Origin: Streptomyces sp. NBC_00370
GTDB lineage: Bacteria; Actinomycetota; Actinomycetes; Streptomycetales; Streptomycetaceae
DNA: 64,000 nt
Assembly: GCF_036084755.1 (NCBI RefSeq)
Contig: NZ_CP107968.1
Location: 1,178,001-1,242,000 of the forward strand
Reading direction: 5' to 3'
The notes beneath the pieces were generated by a model that made no database searches, was not told where the DNA came from, and was given only the letters and a program-made list of their open reading frames with translations. The translations under genes were made by a program, and so were the position numbers. Below, in pieces: positions 32,558 through 41,236 of this stretch. How positions within the stretch are numbered: position 1 is the stretch's first letter; each line of letters begins with the position of its first letter.

Positions 32558-34026
32558 TCGGGCTGGGTCTGGACGTTGAGGCCGTCCATCCGTACCCGCT
32601 TCGCCGGATCGGTCCTGCGGTCGTCGAGCTTCAGCACGTCGAAGCCCTTGGCGATGTCGTTGGAGAAGATGTAGCCGTTGTAGTAGTACGCCGACCAGGA
32701 GCCGCCCACCGACAGGGTCTCGGTCGAGATCGGGCCGCGCTCGAAGTAGCCGATCTCCTTCGGCTTGGCGGAGTTGGTGAAGTCCCAGACGGAGACGCCG
32801 CCCTGGTACCAGGCCTGGACCATGATGTCGCGGCCCTTGACCGGGATCAGCGAGCCGTTGTGCGCGACGCAGTTCTCGGTGTCGGCCTGGTGCCGGGGGA
32901 TCTTGTAGTAGCTGCGGAAGACCAGCTTGCGGTGGTCGCCCCTGCCGGTGATGTCGTAGATGCCGTCGGCGCCCCGGTCGGGACCCACCTCGGCGTTGCA
33001 GGTGGCGGCGCCACCGCCGCCCAGCTCGTCGGTGAAGACGACCTTGTCCGCCTTCTGGTTGAAGGTCGCCGAGTGCCAGAAGGCGAAGTTGACGTTGTCC
33101 TGGACCCGGTCGATGACCTTGGGGCGCTCCGGGTTCTTGATGTCGAAGAGGATGCCGTCACCCATGCAGGCGCCGGCGGCCAGGTCCTTCGACGGCAGCA
33201 CGGTGATGTCGTGGCAGCCGGTGGTCTTGGAGACACCCGGGTTGTCGGGGGCGCCGGGGTTGCCGCCGTCGGGGAAGAGGACCGGGAAGTCCACGACCTT
33301 CGCCTGCTGGGGCGCCTTGCGCGGCACCTTGATGACGGAGATCCCGTCGTGCGGCGGCTGGCAGTCGGGGAAGGTGGCGTTCGGCGAGTACGACGAGACG
33401 TAGATGTACACGTCCTTGCGCTCCGGCACCAGCGTGTGGGTGTGCGAACCGCAGGCGGTCTCGACGGCGGCGACGTACTTGGGGTTGCGCTTGTCGCTGA
33501 TGTCGAAGATCTTCATGCCCTCCCAGGACGACTTCTCGGTGGCCGGCTGCGAGGTGCTGGCGCAGGAGTTGTCGCTCCGTGACGAGTCGGTGGACAGGAA
33601 GAGCAGGTCACCGGAGACGGTGATGTCGTTCTGCGATCCCGGACACAGCACCTGGGCCACCGACTTGGGCGACTTCGGGTTGCGGATGTCGAAGATCCGG
33701 AAGCCGCTGTAGTTGCCGGCGAAGGCGTAGTCGCCCTGGAAGGCGAGGTCCGAGTTGAGGTCGGTCAGCGCGTCCTTGGGGATGTTGGTCAGGTGCTTGA
33801 TGTTGGCGCTGTGGACGACTTCGTCGACAGCGGGTATCTCGCCGTTCTTGACGGCGGTAGCCGTCTCTGCGGCCTGCTCGGCGGAGATCGCCCGCCGGGC
33901 GGGGCCGTCGCCCGGGTCCGCGGCAGCCACGGGTCCGGCTGCCAGCAACGCGGCGAAGAGACCGGCCGTGGCGGCGGCCACGGCCAGACGTCTGCGCCGC
34001 GCGCGGATGAGGTGCAACGAGGTCAC
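32542..34026 (-). CDS. Secreted LVIVD-repeat beta-propeller protein
   Basis: This 494-residue exported protein has a signal peptide (basic start, hydrophobic stretch to about residue 36, cleavage after AAA) and LVIVD-type repeats that build a beta-propeller (repeated units such as FRIFDIRNPKSPK, MKIFDISDKRNPK, ILFDIKNPERPK). Function of the family is unknown; it is often described as a choice-of-anchor or surface protein. The GTG at 34026 has AAGGAGG 6 bases upstream. It faces a DUF305 lipoprotein gene across a 196-base region, a pairing that may be functional. Confidence 0.85.
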   Translation of the reverse strand: MTSLHLIRARRRRLAVAAATAGLFAALLAAGPVAAADPGDGPARRAISAEQAAETATAVKNGEIPAVDEVVHSANIKHLTNIPKDALTDLNSDLAFQGDYAFAGNYSGFRIFDIRNPKSPKSVAQVLCPGSQNDITVSGDLLFLSTDSSRSDNSCASTSQPATEKSSWEGMKIFDISDKRNPKYVAAVETACGSHTHTLVPERKDVYIYVSSYSPNATFPDCQPPHDGISVIKVPRKAPQQAKVVDFPVLFPDGGNPGAPDNPGVSKTTGCHDITVLPSKDLAAGACMGDGILFDIKNPERPKVIDRVQDNVNFAFWHSATFNQKADKVVFTDELGGGGAATCNAEVGPDRGADGIYDITGRGDHRKLVFRSYYKIPRHQADTENCVAHNGSLIPVKGRDIMVQAWYQGGVSVWDFTNSAKPKEIGYFERGPISTETLSVGGSWSAYYYNGYIFSNDIAKGFDVLKLDDRRTDPAKRVRMDGLNVQTQPDYFGR

Positions 34027-34222
34027 TGCGGTCCTCCTTGTATCCGTTCGGGGGGAACGGGTCGCGGATCACGGCAGTATGGACCTCATCATGTACATCT
34101 CAACAGACGGCAATAGAGACGTAATGAAAGTTTCCGATCATCGAAACGCGGAAGCGTCTTACTACGGTGGCCGGTCGCCCCGTGCCGATGGCCGGCCGCT
34201 CCATCTCCCCGAGGAGGCCGAT
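34027..34222. promoter_or_regulatory. Divergent control region between LVIVD and DUF305 genes
   Basis: This 196-base region must carry both promoters. It contains the hairpin CCGTTC-GGGGG-GAACGG (34044-34060) and an A/T-richer part near 34080-34140 with the imperfect repeat GTTTC-N8-GAAAC. No clear -10/-35 pair stands out. Confidence 0.35.
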
Positions 34223-34891
34223 GTGTTGATCCGTCGCAGAAGTCCGCGCCTACGCGGCTCGCTCGTCACGGTCTCGGCCGTCGTCGCGCTGCTCGCCCTG
34301 GGCGCCTGCGACTCGGCGGACGGCGGCACCGCGAAGACACACAACGCCGCAGGTGGCAGCGGATCCGGCGTGGTGGCGCCGGGCCGTCCCGGCGAGCCGG
34401 CCAAGACCCTGACGCCCGAGGAGGCGGTACGGGCGGCCCCGGACAACACCCCCAATTCGGCCGATGTGAGCTATGCCCGGATGATGATCGTCCATCACGG
34501 ACAGGCGCTGGAGATGACCAGGCTGGCGACCGGGCGCGCGGGTTCCACCCCGGTGAAACGGCTCGCGGCACGCATCACGGCGACCCAGCAGCCGGAGATC
34601 GAGGCAATGCGCGGGTGGCTGGAAAGCAATGGTGTGGCAAAGAGTCAGGAAGGTCACGACCATGGCGCGATGCCCGGAATGGCCACCCCCGAGCAGCTTG
34701 CCGAACTGCGCGCGGCCAAGGGGAAGGCGTTCGACGCACTCTTCGTGCAGCTGATGATCACGCATCACCAGGGGGCGATCACGATGGCCACCGAGGCGCT
34801 TTCCGAGGGCAACAACGTACAGATCGAGGAGATGGCGACCGACATCGTCGCCCAGCAGACCGTCGAGATGGACCGGATGCGGTCGTTCTGA
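34223..34891 (+). CDS. DUF305 lipoprotein
   Basis: This 222-residue exported lipoprotein has the lipobox LGAC with C29 as the lipidated residue. DUF305 is a ferritin-like four-helix domain, here with the two family motifs MMIVHHGQALEM (87-98) and MITHHQGAITM (178-188), and a Met/His loop HDHGAMPGM (145-153). These suggest binding of a soft metal such as copper. The GTG at 34223 has GAGGAGG 5 bases upstream; longer open frame is a shadow. It is divergent from the LVIVD-repeat gene. Confidence 0.88.
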   Translation: MLIRRRSPRLRGSLVTVSAVVALLALGACDSADGGTAKTHNAAGGSGSGVVAPGRPGEPAKTLTPEEAVRAAPDNTPNSADVSYARMMIVHHGQALEMTRLATGRAGSTPVKRLAARITATQQPEIEAMRGWLESNGVAKSQEGHDHGAMPGMATPEQLAELRAAKGKAFDALFVQLMITHHQGAITMATEALSEGNNVQIEEMATDIVAQQTVEMDRMRSF

Positions 34892-34901
34892 CGGCCGCCG
34901 C

Positions 34902-35687
34902 TCACCGGCGGTTGTGACGCGGCGACAGATGCCCCTCGTCGCGGGCGCCGGCGATCAGCCGGAGCGACTTGCGGCGGCTGAGACCGGTGGCCGCCATGAC
35001 GGCGAGCACGGGATCCACCCCGTCGCGCTGGGCGGCGCGGTAGACCTCGGCGGCGCCCATCCGGCCGGCGGGCCCACGGGGCGGGGTGCTGCGGGCGCGG
35101 TGCCGGCCGGGCGGATCGGCCGGTTCGTCCACGGCCGGTTCCTCCAGGGCCGCGTCGACCGCGGCCGGTGCGTGCAGGGCCGGGTCCTCGGGCAGGGGCG
35201 CCTGCGGTACGGGCCGCACGGCGAGCGGCTCGACAGTGGGCGGCTCGACAGTGGGCGGCTCGACGGCCGGGATGTCCATGGCCGGGATCTCGACGGCGGG
35301 AACGTCGGCCGCCGGGATCTCCGTCGCGGGCAGCCACTCCGCCGGACGGTGCCGGTCGGCCACCACCTGCCACGCGTCCTGGAGGGGCGAGTCGATCACC
35401 CCGGCCAGCGCGGCGAAGTCCTCCAGCGTCAGCGGCGGATCGGCCTGCGCGTCCTCGATGGCCATGCGGCCGTCCCGTACCACCGCCAGTACGTCGACCC
35501 GGGCCCCGTCGGGAAAGGTCAGCCGGACGTCGACCCAGGGCGGCAGGATCTCGCGGCGCACCGCGCCGCCGTCCGGCTCCTGTCCGGCGCCGGTGACGGT
35601 GCCGTACCCCTGCACCTCCCACACCGGGCGGTCACGGGTCGCGGGCTCGTGGGGGCCATCGGCGGAAATCACGTTATGTTCCGACAC
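34902..35687 (-). CDS. DUF6214 family protein
   Basis: This 261-residue protein has an N-terminal conserved part (VWEVQGYGTVTG, LPPWVDVRLTFPDGARVDVL, LEDFAALAG) matching DUF6214, a family I know only from Streptomyces relatives. A proline-rich linker of short repeats (VEPPTVEPPTVEP and PAVEIPAMDIPAVE, about residues 120-150) joins it to a C-terminal helix-turn-helix-like segment (VLAVMAATGLSRRKSLRL). DNA binding is possible but unproved. The GTG at 35687 has no ribosome site, so the message may be leaderless. Confidence 0.75.
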   Translation of the reverse strand: MSEHNVISADGPHEPATRDRPVWEVQGYGTVTGAGQEPDGGAVRREILPPWVDVRLTFPDGARVDVLAVVRDGRMAIEDAQADPPLTLEDFAALAGVIDSPLQDAWQVVADRHRPAEWLPATEIPAADVPAVEIPAMDIPAVEPPTVEPPTVEPLAVRPVPQAPLPEDPALHAPAAVDAALEEPAVDEPADPPGRHRARSTPPRGPAGRMGAAEVYRAAQRDGVDPVLAVMAATGLSRRKSLRLIAGARDEGHLSPRHNRR

Positions 35688-35832
35688 ATTCTCAACTTAA
35701 TCAGGCAATCCGCTCCGACCGCCGTGACGCGCCGCCCGCCGCCCCAGTACGAGAATCATCGTAGTTTGACAGCCGCCTGACCACCGTAGGTACGGTGTGG
35801 GACGTATCCACCTGTTCCGATAGGAGCCTCCC

Positions 35833-36912
35833 GTGAGCGCACTGTTCGCCCCCTACACCCTGCGGTCCCTGACCCTGCCCAACCGGGTGTGGATGGCGCC
35901 CATGTGTCAGTACTCCGCCGAGGCCACGGGCCCGGCCGCCGGTGTGCCGCAGGACTGGCACTTCGCGCATCTCGCCGCTCGCGCCGTCGGTGGTACGGGT
36001 CTGATCATCACCGAGGCGACGGCTGTCAGCCCGGAGGGCCGGATCAGCCCGTTCGACCTCGGGATCTGGAACGACACCCAGGTCGAGGCGTTCAGCAGGA
36101 TCAACCGCTTCCTCGCCTCGCAGGGCACACCGCGCGGCATCCAGCTCGCCCACGCGGGGCGCAAGGCGTCGACCGACAAGCCCTGGAACGGCGGCGGTCC
36201 GGTCGGCCCGGAGAACGACGGCTGGCAGCCGGTCGCGCCCAGCGCCGTACCGTTCGCCGAGGGACATCTGGTGCCCACCGAGCTGACGGTGGATCAGATC
36301 AGGGAGATCGTCGGGCAGTTCGGCGCCGCCGCCACACGGGCCGCGGCGGCCGGTTTCCAGGTCGCCGAGATCCACGGCGCGCACGGGTACCTCATCCACC
36401 AGTTCCTCTCCCCGCACAGCAACCACCGCACGGACGCCTACGGGGGTTCCTTCGAGAACCGGATCCGGTTCTCCGTCGAGGTCGTCGACGCCGTACGCGC
36501 CGCCTTCCCCGCCGACCTGCCGGTCTTCTTCCGGGTCTCGGCGACCGACTGGCTCGACGAGGGCGGCTGGACGGCCGACGACTCGGTGCGGCTGGCCGAC
36601 CTGCTGGTCGACCACGGCGTCGACCTGTTCGACGTGTCCAGCGGCGGCAACGCCGCGGGGGTCCGTATCCCGCTCAAGCCCGGCTACCAGGTGCCGTTCG
36701 CCGCGCGGATCAAGGCCGAGACCCGGATGCCGGTGGCGGCGGTCGGCCTGATCACCGAGTCCGACCAGGCGGAGAAGATCGTCGCCAACGGCGAGGCCGA
36801 CGCCGTCCTGCTGGCCAGGGAGCTGCTGCGCGACCCGAACTTCGCCCGTCGCGCCGCCGCCGACCTGGGCGCTTCCGTACCCACCCCTTCGCAGTATCTG
36901 CGGGCGTTCTGA
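35833..36912 (+). CDS. NADH:flavin oxidoreductase, Old Yellow Enzyme family (YqjM-like)
   Basis: This 359-residue FMN enzyme of the Old Yellow Enzyme family reduces activated C=C bonds of enals and enones with NAD(P)H. It is of the YqjM type: C25 in MAPMCQYSA tunes the flavin, and IHGAHGYLIHQFLSPHSN with RTDAYGGSFENR supply active-site residues. The GTG start has TAGGAG 7 bases upstream. It is monocistronic, with a TTGACA box at 35766-35771 in the intergenic region. The natural substrate is unknown; a role in electrophile detoxification is usual for the group. Confidence 0.93.
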   Translation: MSALFAPYTLRSLTLPNRVWMAPMCQYSAEATGPAAGVPQDWHFAHLAARAVGGTGLIITEATAVSPEGRISPFDLGIWNDTQVEAFSRINRFLASQGTPRGIQLAHAGRKASTDKPWNGGGPVGPENDGWQPVAPSAVPFAEGHLVPTELTVDQIREIVGQFGAAATRAAAAGFQVAEIHGAHGYLIHQFLSPHSNHRTDAYGGSFENRIRFSVEVVDAVRAAFPADLPVFFRVSATDWLDEGGWTADDSVRLADLLVDHGVDLFDVSSGGNAAGVRIPLKPGYQVPFAARIKAETRMPVAAVGLITESDQAEKIVANGEADAVLLARELLRDPNFARRAAADLGASVPTPSQYLRAF

Positions 36913-36926
36913 CCTGCGGACTTCTG

Positions 36927-36954
36927 GACCGGCTCCGGGGCTCCGGGGCCGGTC
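36927..36954. terminator. Hairpin between convergent oxidoreductase and anti-sigma genes
   Basis: GACCGGC (36927-36933) pairs with GCCGGTC (36948-36954) around a G-rich 14-base loop with a small direct repeat. It overlaps the anti-sigma stop codon. It may terminate transcription from either side. Confidence 0.35.
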
Positions 36955-37720
36955 AGTACCGCGCATCCGCCGACGCGAAGGCGCGCCCTCGCGGCACCTC
37001 GGCCGCGAACCACAGCACCCCGTCACCGCCGACCGGCCGCAGGGCCGACCGCGGCAGCTCCGTGCTCGTGCCGTCGTCCCAGGTGCACACGACGCGCCGG
37101 GTGTCCGGCGACGCCTTGCCGACCACCACCCAGTCGGATCCCCGCGGTCCGAGCCGGGCGGGGCGGGCCTCCAGGCTCTGGCGCAGCCCCTTGCCGTCCG
37201 GGATCGGACCGTCGAGCGCGAACGAGTTCCGGCCGCCGATGTCGACGCGCACGAAGTACCACCCCGTGCCGATCAGCCCCCGGTCCCCCGCGCCACCGCG
37301 GTCCACGTCGAGGTATTCGCCGCCGTTCATGGCGTCCGCCAGCTGTGCCGCCTGCGCTGCGGTCTTCGGCGGGGCCCAGACATCAACGGTGATCTGCCAC
37401 TGCTTGCCGTCCGTGCGCCCGGTCGCGAGCGTGGCGCGCAGCGGCAGCGGCGCCGGCTGACGCACCCCCTCCTGCGGCTGCTCCGCGACCTGGCTCTTCC
37501 TGTTCCCGTCCGTCAGAGCTCCGGTGGCCAGCGAGGCGCCGACCGAACCGGCGATCACCAGCGCCGTCGCCGCGGCGAGCGCCCTGCGCCTGGCCCTGCG
37601 GCGCCTGCCGCCCCGCACGATGGTCTGGACGGGCGGCGGGCCGATCTCCACCCCGGCCGCCGCGTCCGCCAGCAGGAGGGCGATACCCCTGGGTGCCGGC
37701 TCATGCTCTTCCCCGATCAT
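36953..37720 (-). CDS. Single-pass membrane protein, putative anti-sigma factor
   Basis: This 255-residue protein has a short cytoplasmic N-terminus (about residues 1-45), one transmembrane helix (about 47-67) and an extracytoplasmic domain ending in WFAAEVPRGRAFASADARY. It shows no recognisable zinc anti-sigma motif. Its ATG overlaps the sigma-factor stop codon by 4 bases (ATGA), so it is translated with that factor; a role as its membrane-bound partner is inferred from this and from the topology. Confidence 0.7.
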   Translation of the reverse strand: MIGEEHEPAPRGIALLLADAAAGVEIGPPPVQTIVRGGRRRRARRRALAAATALVIAGSVGASLATGALTDGNRKSQVAEQPQEGVRQPAPLPLRATLATGRTDGKQWQITVDVWAPPKTAAQAAQLADAMNGGEYLDVDRGGAGDRGLIGTGWYFVRVDIGGRNSFALDGPIPDGKGLRQSLEARPARLGPRGSDWVVVGKASPDTRRVVCTWDDGTSTELPRSALRPVGGDGVLWFAAEVPRGRAFASADARY

Positions 37721-38256
37721 GTCCGTCCGCCCTTCGTCATCATGTCCAGCAGTCCGGGCACGGCGCGCAGCTTCGCGATCCCCTTGGCCGCGTTGCTCTT
37801 GACCGTGCCGACGGAGCAGCCCATGGCACTGGCGGTCCGGGCCTCGCTCAGGTCTTCCCAGTAGCGCAGCACCACCGCCTCCCGCTGGCGCGGCGGCAGT
37901 TGGCTCAGCGCCGTCAGCAGATCGGAGCGGTCGTCGGCCTGCGCCATCCGGTCGTCGCGCTCGGGCAGTTCGTGCGGCAGACCGGTGTCGTCACCGGGCG
38001 CCAGGATCTCCTTGAGCTTTCTGCGGTGCTTGCGGGCATGCAGATTGATCATCACCCGCCGCACGTACGCGTCCGGATCGTCGGCAGCGGCGACCTTGTG
38101 CCAGACCAGGTAGATCCGCTCCAGGGACGACTGCACCAGGTCCTCGGCGGCGTACCGCTCCCCGGTCAGGAGGAACGCCGTCCGCATGAACCGCGTCCAG
38201 CGGCTGACGACGAAGCTCTGGAATTCGACGTCAGCCGTCGGCTCAGGTTTCCCCAT
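37717..38256 (-). CDS. SigE family ECF-type RNA polymerase sigma factor
   Basis: This 179-residue sigma factor has region 2 at about residues 12-80 (FVVSRWTRFMRTAFLLTG, then DAYVRRVMINLHARKHRR) and region 4 at about 110-165 (LSQLPPRQREAVVLRYWEDL, SVGTVKSNAAKGIAKLR). It matches the SigE-family group found in many copies in Streptomyces. The ATG at 38256 has AAGGAGG 6 bases upstream; the longer frame to 38286 is not needed. It is coupled to a downstream membrane protein, the likely signal receiver. Confidence 0.93.
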   Translation of the reverse strand: MGKPEPTADVEFQSFVVSRWTRFMRTAFLLTGERYAAEDLVQSSLERIYLVWHKVAAADDPDAYVRRVMINLHARKHRRKLKEILAPGDDTGLPHELPERDDRMAQADDRSDLLTALSQLPPRQREAVVLRYWEDLSEARTASAMGCSVGTVKSNAAKGIAKLRAVPGLLDMMTKGGRT

Positions 38257-38335
38257 GGACAACCTCCTTTTCCAAGGGGAGTCCATGGGGGCGCCGTTCC
38301 GTTGCCCCGCGCCCGGGATCCGCCACCTGGGCGGG

Positions 38336-39013
38336 TTACGGCAGGCGCCAGTCCACCGGCTGGGCGCCCTGCTTGATCAGGAGGTCGTTGGTGCGGCTGA
38401 AGGGCCGGGAGCCGAAGAAGCCGCGGTCGGCCGACATGGGGGAAGGGTGGGCCGACTCGATCGCCGGGTAGTCGCCGAGGAAGGGCCGCAGGTTGCGCGC
38501 GTCGCGTCCCCACAACACCGAGACCAGCGGTTTGCCGCGCGCCACCAGCGCGCGGATGGCCTGCTCGGTCACGTCCTCCCAGCCCTTGCCCCGGTGTGCG
38601 CCGGGCTTGCGGGGAGCCGTGGTCAGCGCCCTGTTGAGCAGCAGGACGCCTTGCCTGGTCCAGGGCGTCAGATCGCCGTTGGACGGCCGGTCGACACCGA
38701 GGTCGCCGTGCAGCTCACGGAAGATGTTCTCCAGGCTGCCGGGCAGGGAACGCACCTCTGGCGCCACGGAGAAGCTGAGCCCGACGGCCATGCCCGGTGT
38801 CGGGTAGGGGTCCTGACCCATCATCAGGACGCGCACCTCGTCGAAAGGCTGCTGGAAGGCGCGCAGTACGTTCGCGCCGGCCGGCAGATACGTACGCCCT
38901 GCCGCGACCTCCGCGCGCAGGAAGTCACCCATTTCGGCGACGCGTCCGGCCACGGGACGCAACGCGTCCGCCCATCCGGGCTCGACAAGCTCGTTCAACG
39001 GTAGTGCTGCCAC
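38336..39013 (-). CDS. ung: Uracil-DNA glycosylase, family 1
   Basis: Ung removes uracil from DNA to begin base excision repair. The 225-residue length is normal. The water-activating motif is GQDPYP (66-71, catalytic D68) and the minor-groove loop is H189-PSPMS (189-194). LLLNRALTT and [14 protein letters not shown] are also typical. The GTG at 39013 begins the protein. It is monocistronic and upstream of the sigma-factor gene, from which it seems functionally independent. Confidence 0.97.
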   Translation of the reverse strand: MAALPLNELVEPGWADALRPVAGRVAEMGDFLRAEVAAGRTYLPAGANVLRAFQQPFDEVRVLMMGQDPYPTPGMAVGLSFSVAPEVRSLPGSLENIFRELHGDLGVDRPSNGDLTPWTRQGVLLLNRALTTAPRKPGAHRGKGWEDVTEQAIRALVARGKPLVSVLWGRDARNLRPFLGDYPAIESAHPSPMSADRGFFGSRPFSRTNDLLIKQGAQPVDWRLP

Positions 39014-39148
39014 GGCGATTCACTCTACTGGTGCAACGCGGGTGCTGCCGACTCCGCCCGGGAAGCCGTGAACGGGCGACCCAGCGGTCCGGGGCTCGGA
39101 TAAGGTGCCGTCGTCACTCCCCCTCTCTCCCTGGAGCCGGTCGCCGTC

Positions 39149-40150
39149 GTGAGCTGGGTACTTGGCGTGGACTCGGGCGGCTCGGGGCTGCGGTTCGCGC
39201 TCGCCGAAACCGCCGCTTCGGCGCCGGACTCCGGTACCGGCGCCGTGCCGGAAGCTGCTGCGGTGACGGCGACAGCGGAGCCGGTGCGTACCGGCCCTTC
39301 GGGCATCGAAGCCCGTCATCTGCTGGGCCAGTTGCTGCCCGCCGTCGACACACTGCTGGCGCGGGTGGGCGCCGACACCGGTCTGTCGGCCGTCGCGATC
39401 GGCGCTGCCGGGATGGCGACGCTCGGTGACGAGTTGCGCGCGGAACTGCCCGCCGCCCTCGAACGGGCCCTGGGGGTACGCAGGCTGGCGCTCGCCGCCG
39501 ACGCCGTCACGGCGTACGCGGGGGCGCTCGGGCAGCGGCCCGGCGCCGTCGTCGCCGGCGGTACCGGCATGATCGCGCTCGGTACGGATCTGACGGACTG
39601 GCGGCGCGCCGACGGCTGGGGGCATCTGCTCGGCGACTGCGGCGGCGGCGCCTGGATCGGCCGCGCCGGGCTGGAGGCCGCCATGCGCGCCCACGACGGG
39701 CGGCGCGGCGGTTCGGCTTTTCTGCTGTCCGCCCTGGAAGCGGTGTTCGGGCCCGCCGGCGACCTGCCGGGGCTGCTCTACCCGAGGACCGACCGGCCCG
39801 CGCTCCTCGCCTCGTTCGCGCCGGAGGTGGCGGCACGCGCGGCGGACGACCCGGTGGCCGCCGGGATCCTCGCGGCCGCGGCGCGGCAGATCGCCGAGGC
39901 CGCCGCGGCCGTGTGCCCGCCGGACGGGGACTGCGAAGTCGCTTTCACCGGTGGTCTGTTCAAGCTCGGTGAGCCGCTGCTCGGTCCGCTGCGAGCCGAG
40001 CTGGCCGGGCAACTGCCGCATGCCACCACCGTTCCGGCCGCCGGGGACCCGCTCAGCGGCGCGCTGGTCATCGCCGCCGCCCTCGCCGCCGGCACCCTCA
40101 CGCTGCCGTCCCATCCCCGACTGCTGAGGGTCCTGACCGAACACCCCTGA
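39149..40150 (+). CDS. N-acetylglucosamine kinase-like BadF/BadG ATPase family protein
   Basis: This 333-residue protein has the actin-like ATPase fold of the BadF/BadG/BcrA/BcrD family. The phosphate-1 loop is LGVDSGGSGLRF (residues 4-15), phosphate-2 is AGGTGMIALG, and GWGHLLGDCGGGAWIGRAG matches N-acetylglucosamine kinases. It would phosphorylate an amino sugar in the cytoplasm, but substrate is inferred from family only. The GTG at 39149 is not preceded by a strong ribosome site (GGAG is 13 bases away). Confidence 0.85.
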   Translation: MSWVLGVDSGGSGLRFALAETAASAPDSGTGAVPEAAAVTATAEPVRTGPSGIEARHLLGQLLPAVDTLLARVGADTGLSAVAIGAAGMATLGDELRAELPAALERALGVRRLALAADAVTAYAGALGQRPGAVVAGGTGMIALGTDLTDWRRADGWGHLLGDCGGGAWIGRAGLEAAMRAHDGRRGGSAFLLSALEAVFGPAGDLPGLLYPRTDRPALLASFAPEVAARAADDPVAAGILAAAARQIAEAAAAVCPPDGDCEVAFTGGLFKLGEPLLGPLRAELAGQLPHATTVPAAGDPLSGALVIAAALAAGTLTLPSHPRLLRVLTEHP

Positions 40151-40262
40151 CAGAACGGGAGGGATGAGCGGAAAAACACCTAACGGACAAATACGGATGG
40201 GTAGCGCGCGTCTGCCCCCTCCCCGAACAGTCGCACCCACAAAACCAGTAGCATTCTGGGTC

Positions 40263-41192
40263 ATGAGCACCCCCACTGGGCCCGCACCCGGCCTGCCTGT
40301 ACGAATGCCGCGACCCCGCCAGTCGGGGCGCCACCGCCGCCCGGAGCCCGTGGCCGCGCCCGAAGGCGCGCCCACCCTGGTCCTCGCGGTTCCCGGCACA
40401 CCCTCGGCCGCCGTCCGTGGTCTCGCCGAAGAGGTCGTCTCCATCGCCCGCTCCGAGCTGCCCGGCCTTGAGGCCAGGATCGGCTATCTGGAGGGCGACA
40501 GCGCCGACGACGCCGAGTTCCCCGCGCTGCACGTCGTCGTGGCGCGTACGGCCACGCAGCGTGTCGAACGCTACGAGCTGGCGAAGGCGGCCGGCCGTGA
40601 GGTCGCGGAGCCCGAGGGTCCGGCCGCTGTCGTGGTGCCGCTGCTCGCGGGTCCCGAAGGTGACCTGATCAGCCGGATAGAGCAGGCCGTCGCCGACAGC
40701 GGGGCGGGCGCCGAGCTGACCGACGTCCTCGGTCCGCACCCGCTGCTCGCCGAGGCGCTGCACGTCAGGCTCTCGGAGGTGGGTCTCGCCCGCGCCGACC
40801 GCGCACGGCTGTTCACGGTCACCACGGCGGCCGACGGCATCATCCTCGCCACGGTGGGGGGCGAGGAGGCGGTCGACACCGCGGGGATCACGGGGATGCT
40901 GCTGGCGGCCAGGCTCGCCGTACCGGTGATGGCAGCGGCGCTCGACGTGCCGGGCTCCGTCAGCTCCATCGCCGAGCAGCTGCGCGGCGCCGGTTCGAAC
41001 CAGCTCGCGCTCGCGCCGTACCTGATCGGCCCCGAGCTGTCCGAGGGGCTGCTCGACGCCGCGCTCAAGGAGGCCGACTGCGCGGCAGCCGAACCGCTGG
41101 GCGCTTATCCGGCGATCGGCAAGCTCGTGCTGTCGAAGTACGCGACGGTACTGGGCATCGCCCAGCAGCCGCAGGGCTCCCCGGCGCTCTGA
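40263..41192 (+). CDS. Sirohydrochlorin chelatase / CbiX family protein
   Basis: This 309-residue protein has two CbiX-like halves (first about residues 35-150, LVLAVPGTPSAAVRGLAEEV; second about 170-290, GIILATVGGEEAVDTAGITG). Such enzymes insert Fe2+ or Co2+ into sirohydrochlorin for siroheme or cobalamin. The first half lacks the usual LV.HGS/H opening, having AVPGTPS instead, so the classical metal-binding histidine may be lost. I use the ATG at 40263, 8 bases after TAGCAT, suggesting a leaderless message; 33 further residues upstream look non-conserved. Confidence 0.8.
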   Translation: MSTPTGPAPGLPVRMPRPRQSGRHRRPEPVAAPEGAPTLVLAVPGTPSAAVRGLAEEVVSIARSELPGLEARIGYLEGDSADDAEFPALHVVVARTATQRVERYELAKAAGREVAEPEGPAAVVVPLLAGPEGDLISRIEQAVADSGAGAELTDVLGPHPLLAEALHVRLSEVGLARADRARLFTVTTAADGIILATVGGEEAVDTAGITGMLLAARLAVPVMAAALDVPGSVSSIAEQLRGAGSNQLALAPYLIGPELSEGLLDAALKEADCAAAEPLGAYPAIGKLVLSKYATVLGIAQQPQGSPAL

Positions 41193-41200
41193 GCGGCGGC

Positions 41201-41227
41201 GCGGACCGCGGGTGTCCCGCGGTCCGC
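41201..41227. terminator. Bidirectional hairpin terminator
   Basis: GCGGACCGCGGG and its exact complement form a 12-base-pair stem with a TGT loop, between convergent genes ending at 41192 and 41237. Confidence 0.7.
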
Positions 41228-41236
41228 CGCTCGGCC

